From Williamwhitmania sp. (lineage in GTDB: Bacteria; Bacteroidota; Bacteroidia; Bacteroidales; Williamwhitmaniaceae), in the NCBI GenBank assembly GCA_035529935.1, contig DATKVT010000073.1, forward strand, positions 1-64,000: a stretch of DNA of 64,000 nt. Reading direction: 5' to 3'. The notes under the pieces were generated by a model. It did no database searches. It was not told the origin of the DNA and worked only from the letters and a program-made list of their open reading frames with translations. Positions 45,391-53,500 of this stretch are shown here, piece by piece; position 1 is the stretch's first letter, and every line of letters starts with the position of its first letter. Made by a program: the position numbers and the translations under genes.

Positions 45391-46260
45391 TCAATGAAAT
45401 TCATAATGACCTTTACAAGCAATAAATGTTACTATATTATTTTCAACTGTATAGCTAAGTCTATCACCATCAGGGTAGCTGTTTGTTACTCTTTTTGATG
45501 CTTCTTTTCCTCTGCCTTTTAAATTTTCAGTCTGTCCCATTCCACCAGTAAAAGGATGAATTTGAACATCTTTCATCAGAAGTAATAAGTATTTAAAAGT
45601 TTTAAAATCATCTTTTTTCCAGTTCAGAAACTGCGTCATAAAATCATCTGTGAATACAGGTTGATACTTTGTAAAACCCAGATACTTTGTCAATATTTCT
45701 TTGGCATCAATGAATTTGGGCATTGACATATCAGCCCATTCTGTTATTTCCTGTGTATTAATATCACTTTCCAAGCAAATATTATAGGCAACAAAGTCAA
45801 TGTTTTCAGTTGCATTCGCGGTGCTTTTTCTGACGATTATTTTTCTATTCCGCCAAAACAAATTAGAATCTAAACTTATTGAAGGAATAGTTTTTATATG
45901 ACTAACTGGCAAGCCAATAGGTTCGGTATCTGTAGGAATATTATCACCAATTAAAGCATAATCACTCTCAAAAAAGGCATCTAATTCAGCTTCTTCCAAT
46001 TCGTCTGTAAATGGCTTTTTGCAAAGGTCAATGATTAAATTCTTAATAGTTCTGTTAGTAAGTGTTGAAACCCATTCAAAGAATGTTTCTGTTGTTGTTA
46101 TTTGAAGTGCAGCGTAATCTTTCGGGAAATGAATATGAGTGAATCCATAAACCTTTTTAGCTTCTTTAAATGTTGCTAAAAGCTTTCTGAAACCAACCTC
46201 TGCAATCTGACCATTCTGTGCAATCGGATAAATTGATAATTCGTTAAATACTAAATTCAT
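45391..46260 (-). CDS. Protein with unknown N-terminal domain and C-terminal YoeB/RelE-type toxin domain
   Basis: 289 residues. Residues 1-200 match no domain I can name (it starts MNLVFNELSIYPIAQ, mixed alpha/beta). From about residue 203 the sequence follows YoeB toxins: WKKDDFKTFKYLLLLMKD, HPFTGGMGQTENLKG, RLSYTVENNIVTFIACKGHY. The YoeB catalytic residues Glu46, Arg59, Arg65, His83 and Tyr84 correspond to Glu245, Arg257, Arg267, His285 and Tyr286. YoeB cuts mRNA at the ribosomal A site. No stand-alone antitoxin is adjacent. The gene is 4 nt after the ATPase gene and is the last of a three-gene operon, so it is the likely effector (inference). Confidence 0.8.
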   Translation of the reverse strand: MNLVFNELSIYPIAQNGQIAEVGFRKLLATFKEAKKVYGFTHIHFPKDYAALQITTTETFFEWVSTLTNRTIKNLIIDLCKKPFTDELEEAELDAFFESDYALIGDNIPTDTEPIGLPVSHIKTIPSISLDSNLFWRNRKIIVRKSTANATENIDFVAYNICLESDINTQEITEWADMSMPKFIDAKEILTKYLGFTKYQPVFTDDFMTQFLNWKKDDFKTFKYLLLLMKDVQIHPFTGGMGQTENLKGRGKEASKRVTNSYPDGDRLSYTVENNIVTFIACKGHYEFH

Positions 46261-46264
46261 AGGA

Positions 46265-47617
46265 CTACAAAAGTTTTAATAATTGGTTACTCCATTCGTC
46301 CATCATGTTTTCGGGATAATCACTTAACTCTCCACTGCTATCAACTTTTATAGGCGTGATTTTCGTATATTGCTCTTTCTCGGTGGTAGTCTTTTCAAAA
46401 TACATTACATTGACTTTGGATTTATCAATATCTCCTTCTTTTACTGCAACTCTGATTCCATTTAAAATATGGTCACTATGTGTTTCGATAAATAATTGTG
46501 CTCCAAGGCTTGCTGCTAAAGAAATAAGCTTACCCAATTGTGCTTGACCTCTTGGGTGTATGTGCGATTCAGGGTTTTCTATAACTATGATTTTGCCTTC
46601 TTCTGCAGTAAGTAATGCCAAAACTATTGGTAATACATATGAAATTCCGAAACCAACATTTTTTGGTCGGAACGAGTTGGTTTTTTGATTGCCATAATCA
46701 AATTGATAATCCAGAATTACTTTGTTAACTTCGGGAACGTATTTGGTATTTAATGAAACACCTGGAGAAATTTCTGTAAGCCACGCATTAATTTGTGCAA
46801 GCAATTTTTCAGATTTAGCAGAAGGGTGTCTAAGTTGTTCTCCAACAATATGTTCAAGCCCAAATATATCAATATAGTGGGCAGCAAATTCTCCTAGTAA
46901 TCCTAATTGTTTTTTATCCTCAACAACTATGCTGGATGACTCATATAAATCTTTAGGGCCAATCCGTTCTGCACTTAGGTATTGAAACTTTTTGGTCTGG
47001 GATCTAAAAAACCCCATAGCCGTTTTAGTATACTTTTCTTTAGAAATCAGTTTGTCTTTATCTTTTTGATATAAGAATTTCCACTTAAAAGTATTATATA
47101 TTGCTTTTTCAAATTGTGCCTTATTATTTTTTTGTTTATGCTCAATAATTAAACCTGAAGAAATTAATAAATCCTTAGTATTATAAAATGTAGCTTTACT
47201 GATATGAGAAGATTCGGCCATTCTTAAATATAAAGCGTCAATGTCAAAAGCACCGTCTATGGAATAAATTTCTTTTAAAATAGCAAATCTCTCAGGAGTT
47301 TTTCTTTGATTAGTGCCGTCTAAATATTTAGTAAAGATCTTTTCTATTGAATTGTAGTCAAATTCTAAATGAAGATAAATAATATCTTCTGAAGCAAACT
47401 GATACAATGCATCTTTACCTTGACCAATTTTTGCCAATAAGCCATTAAGATCAATTACACCATCCTCCAATTTGTCACTTTGCATTAGCAAAAGCAAGGT
47501 TTGTATGAACGAACTTTTACCCATTCCATTTAATCCCATCAACAGATTTAAGTTTGAAATACTTACATTAGCCACTTTAAGGGATTTGAAATTCTGGATT
47601 TCAATTTGTTTTATCAT
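46265..47617 (-). CDS. DUF3696-type AAA ATPase with inserted Fur-like winged-helix domain
   Basis: 450 residues. The ABC/SMC-like ATPase starts IKQIEIQNFKSL, with Walker A GLNGMGKSS (28-36), Walker B IIVIENPESHIHP (343-355) and H-loop ETHSDHILNGIR (378-389). It ends with the DUF3696 tail (IKVDSSGELSDYPENMMDEW). Between residues about 104 and 172 sits a segment that reads as the DNA-binding domain of a Bacteroidota Fur protein (RKTPERFAILKEIY, DIDALYLRM, ISKATFYNTKDLLISSGLI), without the Fur metal-binding C-terminal half. It overlaps the DUF262 gene by 4 nt. Probable ATP-driven sensor or regulator of the operon's effector. Confidence 0.85.
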   Translation of the reverse strand: MIKQIEIQNFKSLKVANVSISNLNLLMGLNGMGKSSFIQTLLLLMQSDKLEDGVIDLNGLLAKIGQGKDALYQFASEDIIYLHLEFDYNSIEKIFTKYLDGTNQRKTPERFAILKEIYSIDGAFDIDALYLRMAESSHISKATFYNTKDLLISSGLIIEHKQKNNKAQFEKAIYNTFKWKFLYQKDKDKLISKEKYTKTAMGFFRSQTKKFQYLSAERIGPKDLYESSSIVVEDKKQLGLLGEFAAHYIDIFGLEHIVGEQLRHPSAKSEKLLAQINAWLTEISPGVSLNTKYVPEVNKVILDYQFDYGNQKTNSFRPKNVGFGISYVLPIVLALLTAEEGKIIVIENPESHIHPRGQAQLGKLISLAASLGAQLFIETHSDHILNGIRVAVKEGDIDKSKVNVMYFEKTTTEKEQYTKITPIKVDSSGELSDYPENMMDEWSNQLLKLL

Positions 47618-48744
47618 GCTTCTAATGTTTCTTTTATTATTCTCTCAATACTTGAAAAACGATAATAAACACTTCCTTTATTACCTGTTGATGTAGTAAT
47701 ACTATTAAAAAAAGCCAAATCCTCTTTTATAAGTTTAATTGATTTCCCAAACAAAATATCTTTCTTGATAAGCAATTGTATTCTCTGATTTTCATCAAGT
47801 TTAGCAAGTGAAACACTCCAAATTTCAAATAATGCTTTGTTTATTGGTTTTCTCTTTTCAGGATATTTGTCTGATTTACGAAAAGCCCAATTGCCAAATA
47901 TCTTTTTAGTTAATATCATTGATGCTGAAAAATCGCTCTTCATTTTTTCTCTTTCTGAGTTTGAGAGTTTTTTAATATCACCCATACAGGAATTCATAAA
48001 AGTATCTAAATCAGGAATGTAATTTTCATAATTATTCAAATAGAAAGTAATAAATCTTGTAACAAATTCTCTGTCCAACATTCGTTTTGGACTAATTGCC
48101 CCTTGTGTAGCTTCAATAAATTCAGGAAGTTGTGACAATTCTTTTACATAAATTGCAGGAATTCCCTGATTCATAGCGTGACGGATTTCTTGAGGTTCCA
48201 TTATCAATCCTCCTGTATTTACCCGCCTGAAAATATTGAACTTTACTTCTTCTGGCGTCCCAGGATTAATGACATAGGCTGTAATTTGAGCTTCTTCAAT
48301 TTGTCGCTGAAGGTTTCTTGGAAGGTCGTCAAATCCATCCCCTTCAAGTTTTTTCAAAAATTCAAGGCCGGTTAGCTTCAGTCTTTTATTTATTGTAAAA
48401 TTCCTAATGGCACTAAGGCGTTGAAGTCCATCTACAACTAACCATTTGTCATTGTCTGTTCCGTCAAAATAAAAGGCAGGCAATGGAAATTTAATTAGTA
48501 AGGATTCTATTAATCGACTTTGTTTGCCAGCATCCCACAAATCATCCTTTCGTTGAAAATCAGGATACAAATCTATTTCTGGTGGATCTGTTTTTAACCT
48601 CTTTATTAATAAATCAATTGTAAGTGTCTTAGTCGATATATCAATTTGTGAAGGATTAAATGGTCTCTCCATCAAAACCCCTGTATTTATGTCCTCATAC
48701 TCCACTTGAGGCTCATCAACTATATAATTGCTTTCTTCTTGCAT
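47614..48744 (-). CDS. DUF262 (GmrS/ParB-like) protein
   Basis: 376 residues. DUF262 landmarks: DFQRKDDLWDAGKQSRLIESLL (about 64-85), the VVDGLQRLSAIRNF motif (D-G-x-Q-R, about 103-116) and FRRVNTGGLIMEPQEIRHA (about 175-193). This fold is shared with ParB/Srx proteins and with the N-terminal part of GmrSD restriction enzymes, where it binds and hydrolyses NTPs. There is no DUF1524/HNH nuclease domain, so it is not a complete GmrSD enzyme. First gene of the three-gene operon; its stop overlaps the ATPase start. Confidence 0.87.
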   Translation of the reverse strand: MQEESNYIVDEPQVEYEDINTGVLMERPFNPSQIDISTKTLTIDLLIKRLKTDPPEIDLYPDFQRKDDLWDAGKQSRLIESLLIKFPLPAFYFDGTDNDKWLVVDGLQRLSAIRNFTINKRLKLTGLEFLKKLEGDGFDDLPRNLQRQIEEAQITAYVINPGTPEEVKFNIFRRVNTGGLIMEPQEIRHAMNQGIPAIYVKELSQLPEFIEATQGAISPKRMLDREFVTRFITFYLNNYENYIPDLDTFMNSCMGDIKKLSNSEREKMKSDFSASMILTKKIFGNWAFRKSDKYPEKRKPINKALFEIWSVSLAKLDENQRIQLLIKKDILFGKSIKLIKEDLAFFNSITTSTGNKGSVYYRFSSIERIIKETLEA

Positions 48745-48755
48745 TATTCTACACT

Positions 48756-48848
48756 TTAAAATACAAACTTATAATATTTCTTCATAACCGCTTCATTAGT
48801 CATCATCTCTTTGTATTCTCTAATTAGTTCAATTTTATCTTTTACAAT
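48756..48848 (-). pseudogene. Short open-frame remnant upstream of the DUF262 gene
   Basis: After a TAG at 48849-48851 a frame of 30 codons runs to TAA (48756-48758), reading IVKDKIELIREYKEM...MKKYYKFVF, charged and helical like the tail of a larger protein. It has internal Met codons but no upstream start. It may be the surviving 3-prime end of a lost gene or chance. Not assigned to a family. Confidence 0.25.
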
Positions 48849-48900
48849 CTAATAATTTGCGAAAGCGTCAGCCTAGAACTGTGTGAGTTGGTAAGATTGC

Positions 48901-48954
48901 ACTCTTTGACAAAACATTTGTTATGACGTTGGCTCGTAGGGCTTTGGCAATGTG
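48901..48954. repeat. Right copy of 54-bp direct repeat flanking the DUF262 cassette
   Basis: Matches 45171-45224 at 45 of 54 positions, in the same orientation, 3730 bp away. The three genes lie between the two copies. Confidence 0.75.
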
Positions 48955-49290
48955 TCGATAATAATTTTAAAAAATGTGAGGTAGGCAAAAGAAATACATC
49001 GGATCGGTTTGAGTGCTGGCTTTCTTTTTTTCAAAATTTCGTTATTCAGTCCTTTCACAATGGTTTACTTTTTATTATTTCACTGTCATCTGTTGTACAC
49101 TTGGCGGGAACTCATTTATAACCCCAACAAAGATGAGCTCATCCACCCAATTTGGTATGTATGACCCCACCTTTTAGTGTGGTTTATTTCCAATACAAGT
49201 TAGAAAAACTTTTCCTTGAGTGGGCTATAAACTTAATTTTTAATGAGATTTATACCTTAAGCATATCGGGTTGCTAAGACTAGCCACAAA
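48955..49290. other. Intergenic tail of the accessory island
   Basis: AT-rich sequence between the right direct repeat and the mscL terminator. No gene, RNA or repeat recognised. Confidence 0.5.
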
Positions 49291-49326
49291 AAAATCCCGT
49301 GAACTCATCTGGGTTCACAGGATTTT
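49291..49326 (-). terminator. Intrinsic terminator after mscL
   Basis: AAAATCCCGTGAAC pairs with GTTCACAGGATTTT (one mismatch) across 8 nt; on the minus strand it ends in a T run. Confidence 0.8.
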
Positions 49327-49360
49327 GTATAGCCTTCAAGTTCTGCTGCGTAATGCTTAT

Positions 49361-49765
49361 TTACTTCTTCAGCAGGTCGCGAATTTCGGTGAGCAGTATC
49401 TCCTCCTTGGTGGGGGCTGGAGGAGCGGGTGGTGCTGCGGGTGCCGCCTCCTTCCGCTTGGCGGCATTCATGGCCTTAATCACCATAAAAATGGCAAAGG
49501 CAACAATCAAAAAATCGAAGGTAACCTGCAGAAAGTTACCGTAGTTTAGGGTAACGGCGGGGCTTGTCTCGGTGGCCGCCTTCATCACAACCTTGAGGTC
49601 AGAGAATCTTACTCCACCAACCAGCAGCCCAATGGGTGGCATTACAATGTCGGTTACAATGGAGCTTACAATCTTGCCAAAGGCGGCTCCAACTATAATA
49701 CCCACTGCCATGTCGATAGCGTTGCCCTTCATGGCAAACGCTTTGAATTCACTTATAATTTTCAT
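49361..49765 (-). CDS. mscL: Large-conductance mechanosensitive channel
   Basis: 134 residues. TM1 segment [33 protein letters not shown] is the MscL pore helix, and TM2 is [24 protein letters not shown] short Ala/Pro linker leads to the cytoplasmic helix [15 protein letters not shown]. It opens under membrane tension to release solutes during osmotic downshock. Monocistronic. Confidence 0.96.
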   Translation of the reverse strand: MKIISEFKAFAMKGNAIDMAVGIIVGAAFGKIVSSIVTDIVMPPIGLLVGGVRFSDLKVVMKAATETSPAVTLNYGNFLQVTFDFLIVAFAIFMVIKAMNAAKRKEAAPAAPPAPPAPTKEEILLTEIRDLLKK

Positions 49766-49924
49766 CGTGGTTAATATTTAGTGCGATGTAATCTAAAGTT
49801 CAATGTTGCAGGCATTGCATTTGCCAACCCAATTATAACCACAATAGGCAGTTAATGTTCTGTGGGATAGCTATTCGGGAGAATTTTATCCTTCTCCTTT
49901 AGTGTTCAACTTGGAAGGAAACAG

Positions 49925-50461
49925 CTACTCCTCAAACAGCGATAGCTGGTGCGGTGCTCCGGTGGCCTCTAGGTTTAGCAACTTGCGCTTGGCAGGTAAC
50001 CCTCCGGCGTAGCCCACCAGCTCGCCCTTGCTGCCCACAATGCGGTGGCAGGGCACAATTATGGCTATGGCGTTGGCACCGTTCGCCGAGGCTACGGCTC
50101 TTATGGCCTTGGGGTTGTTGAGGCATTTGGAAAGACCAAGGTAGGTTTCGGTTTTGCCGTAAGGTATTTCGAGAAGGGCGTTCCACACGCCTTGCTGAAA
50201 GGGCGTTCCCACCATCAGCAGCGGTAGGTCGAACTCCTTTCGCTTGCCAGCGAAATATTCGGTAAGTTGGGCCTTGGCGCGTTCAATTACAGGAGTTTCG
50301 GCAGGGAGGTAGGTGGCCTCCAGCCCTTCGGTAATGCGGGCATCCACCTCGGTGCGCATTTTGCGGTAGCGCCAGTCGCACAGGCAGAGCTTGTCGCCAA
50401 AGGAGCCCAGTATAAGCTCTCCCACCGGAGTGGCAAGGTAGTCGATGTAAATGCTGTTCAT
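49925..50461 (-). CDS. ogt: Methylated-DNA--protein-cysteine methyltransferase
   Basis: 178 residues. The acceptor Cys138 lies in IIVPCHRIVG, with GTPFQQGVWNALLEIPYGKT and RAVASANGANA upstream (DNA-binding helix-turn-helix with Arg finger). It removes methyl groups from O6-methylguanine in a suicide reaction. The N-terminal ribonuclease-like domain (IDYLATPVGELILGSFGDKL) is present, so it is an Ogt-type enzyme without an AdaA part. Confidence 0.95.
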   Translation of the reverse strand: MNSIYIDYLATPVGELILGSFGDKLCLCDWRYRKMRTEVDARITEGLEATYLPAETPVIERAKAQLTEYFAGKRKEFDLPLLMVGTPFQQGVWNALLEIPYGKTETYLGLSKCLNNPKAIRAVASANGANAIAIIVPCHRIVGSKGELVGYAGGLPAKRKLLNLEATGAPHQLSLFEE

Positions 50462-50531
50462 GCTTGCGGGTTGTTAGCTTCCTTCTCCAAAGATAGGATT
50501 TACGCGTGAGGAACGGTTTGTGTTGTGTCAA

Positions 50532-50564
50532 TAAAAAAACGGTGCAGCCACAAGGACCACACCG
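50532..50564 (-). terminator. Intrinsic terminator of the glycogen operon
   Basis: On the minus strand CGGTG pairs with CACCG around a 15-nt, partly paired loop, followed by seven T. It lies 22 nt after the fused synthase/phosphorylase gene. Confidence 0.7.
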
Positions 50565-50586
50565 CCTGCTATTTGAACGGAATATT

Positions 50587-53500
50587 CTATATCCAGCGAA
50601 CTAGGCTGAAGTCCATCCGGTTTGGAAGGTTTGGATGCTTAGCATAGATTCGTATGCCTGCCTCAAATGTTCCCGGTTCGGTGGGCATCATTACCAATGT
50701 ATAGCTGGCCTTGGTGCCCTCCATGTGGGTGAGCTCAAATTCCTGCTTATACTTTATGGTGATTTTGTCGTTTTCGATTGGGTCGGCTACCACCAGCTCC
50801 ACACCAATGTCCTCTGGACTTAGGTCGTGCACATCGAGCTCCACTGTGGCGCAGTACTTTTGACCAACCACAATAGTCTCGTGGGCAAGTTCAAACTGCT
50901 TTACCCCCAGCACCTCAATGTCGTCCCAACTGCGTGAAACCCTCTTTTTCCAGCTGGCAAGTTCCTTTGCCATTCTGAAGTCGTTGGCCTTAATTAGTGC
51001 CTGCCGCTCGTCCAACTTGTGGTAGTACTGCCGTTCATAGTCCTCCAGCATTCTGCGAGTGGTGAACTGCGATGCAACCTTGGAGATGGAGTTCTTAATA
51101 AATCCAACCCACTTGTCCGGCTCTCCCTTCTCGTCCATGGCGTAGTAGGAGGGTACAATCTCGTTTTCGAGCAGGGTGTAAATGGTCTCCGCGTCGAGCT
51201 CGTCCTGGTAGGCTTGCTCATCGTAGGTTTGCTCCTCAGGAAGCGCCCATCCGGCATTCTCCCTGTAGCCCTCACACCACCATCCATCGAGCACGCTGAA
51301 GTGGAGCACGCCGTTCATTACCGCCTTTTGGCCCGATGTTCCCGAGGCCTCCATGGGACGCGCCGGGTTGTTAAGCCAAATGTCGACACCCTGAACCATC
51401 TCCCGGGCCAGCTCCATGTCGTAGTTCTGCATAAACAAAACCTTGCCAATGAATTGCGGCAACTTCGATACCTCCACTATGCGCTTGATCAGGTCCTGAC
51501 CAGCCTTATCGTTGGGGTGTGCCTTTCCTGCAAAGAGAAACTGAACCGGCATGTCGGGGTTGTTTATAATCTTACTAATCCGGTCGATGTCCTTGAAAAG
51601 CAGATATGCGCGCTTGTAGGTGGCAAACCGTCGGGCAAAGCCTATGGTGAGCACATCGTCGCGCATTTTTTCCTTGATGTCGAAAACGTGCTTTGGGTTT
51701 TCGTACTTAATGATGTTGGGATCGGCAAGCCTGCCCTTGATAAAGGTGATGAGGTTCTTCTTCAACTCCTTTCGGATATCCCAAATTCGTTGGTTAGGTA
51801 CGTTGTAAATATTTTCCCAGCACGATGGTGTTTCGGAATGAATATCTCCAGAGCCTAGCTCACTTTCACACAGCTGTTTCCACTTTGCCGATGCCCAGGT
51901 GGGGTAGTGTACCCCATTGGTTACATATCCAATGTGGAGTTCCTCTTCGAAGTAGCCGGGCCACATATTCTTGAAAATCTCCCTTGAAACTTTTCCGTGT
52001 AGCTTCGATACCCCGTTTACCTCCTGCGAAAGGTTTGTGGCAAGAATGCTCATGGAGAACAGCTCGTTGGGGTTGTTCGGTATAATCTTCCCAAGGTTGA
52101 TAAACTGCTCCCACGAAATTTTTAACCTGTCGGGGTAGTGTGCTATGTATGCTCTAAGCAGATTTTCGGGGAAGGCGTCGTGACCTGCAGGAACTGGCGT
52201 GTGGGTGGTGAATAGTGACGATGAGCGCACATACTCCATCGCCTCTGCAAACGACAGCTTCTCCTTGTGGATGAGGTTGTTGATTCGCTCAATGCCGATG
52301 AAAGCGGCGTGGCCTTCGTTGCAGTGGTAAACTTGCGCCTTTATGTCAAGTGTTTTCAGCGCTCGTATGCCACCTACACCTAAAAGCAACTCCTGCTTTA
52401 GCCTGTTCTCAAGATCACCTCCATACAGGTGATGGGTAATGGTCCTGTCTTCGGCGAGGTTGTCCTCAAAGTCGGTATCGAGGAGATAAAGTTCTGTTCT
52501 ACCCACGTCAACCTTCCAAATTCTGACGGTTATGTTTCGGCCGGGAAGAGCAATTAATATGGTTTTCCAGTTACCATCGCTGTCTCGAACAGGTGAAACA
52601 GGTAGCTTGGAGAAATCCTGAGGGTCGTAAACCGCCACCTGCTGGCCCGTGGCTGAGAGTTGCTGGTGAAAATAACCGTAGCGGTATAGTATTCCAACGC
52701 CAACAATATCGGTGTTCTTGTCGCTGGCCTCCTTGAGGTAATCCCCGGCAAGAATGCCAAGTCCTCCGCTGTAAATCTTAAGCGAGTTGTGAAGGCCAAA
52801 CTCCATGCTGAAGTATGCAATTCGTGGCTCCACTTTTTCACTCTTCTTGGCCATATAGGCCTTGAATTCGGTGTGAACCTCATTCAATCTTTCGAGAAAG
52901 TTGGTGTTTCTATCCAGCTCCTTATATAGCTTAAGCGATAGTTTTTCCAGCAGAATAATGGGGTTTTGCTGCGATTCCTTCCATAGGTTGGCGTCAATGC
53001 TCTCGAATAGTTCAACTGCCTTTTGGTTCCAACTCCACCAGAGGTTGTGCGATAGTTCTTCCAGCGCTGAAAGCTTTTGTGGAATATTCTTTTGAACCAT
53101 TATTCTTGTCCACAGTGGCTTAATTATCTCAGGATGCTTTTCGATAACTGGAAGTGGCTCCTGTCGTTCCTGATCGATGAGCTGATCGAGCCGCTTGTCC
53201 ACCTTCTCAAGTGCTTGGTGATAGGCCTCGTGGTAATGCACTATTAGATTTTTCCAAAGTGCAATTTGGGAGACCTCTGCTGCATTCTCCTTGATGCTCT
53301 CCATCTGGTTTCGGTCAAGGCTGCAGAAGTAGAGCATTTTCTCAACCATTTTTCCAACAACATCCTGATCGTTGGTGTCGTTGCGCAGAATAACTTCAAT
53401 GCCTGGATGTGGTTTCTCGTAGCTGGTATTAACCCAAAGCCCAAATCCGGCAAGGGTGGTGGTTATGGTGGGAACTTTAAATGCTAAACTTTCAAGCGGT

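Noticed and set aside
47102-47308. A separate Fur gene embedded in the ATPase
   Set aside because: It has no start or stop of its own and lies in frame within the ATPase chain, and the Fur metal-binding half is missing.
45171-48954. Integron attC sites
   Set aside because: The repeats contain GTTGGC-like bases, but I could not find the paired R and L boxes of attC in either copy and no integrase is in the window.
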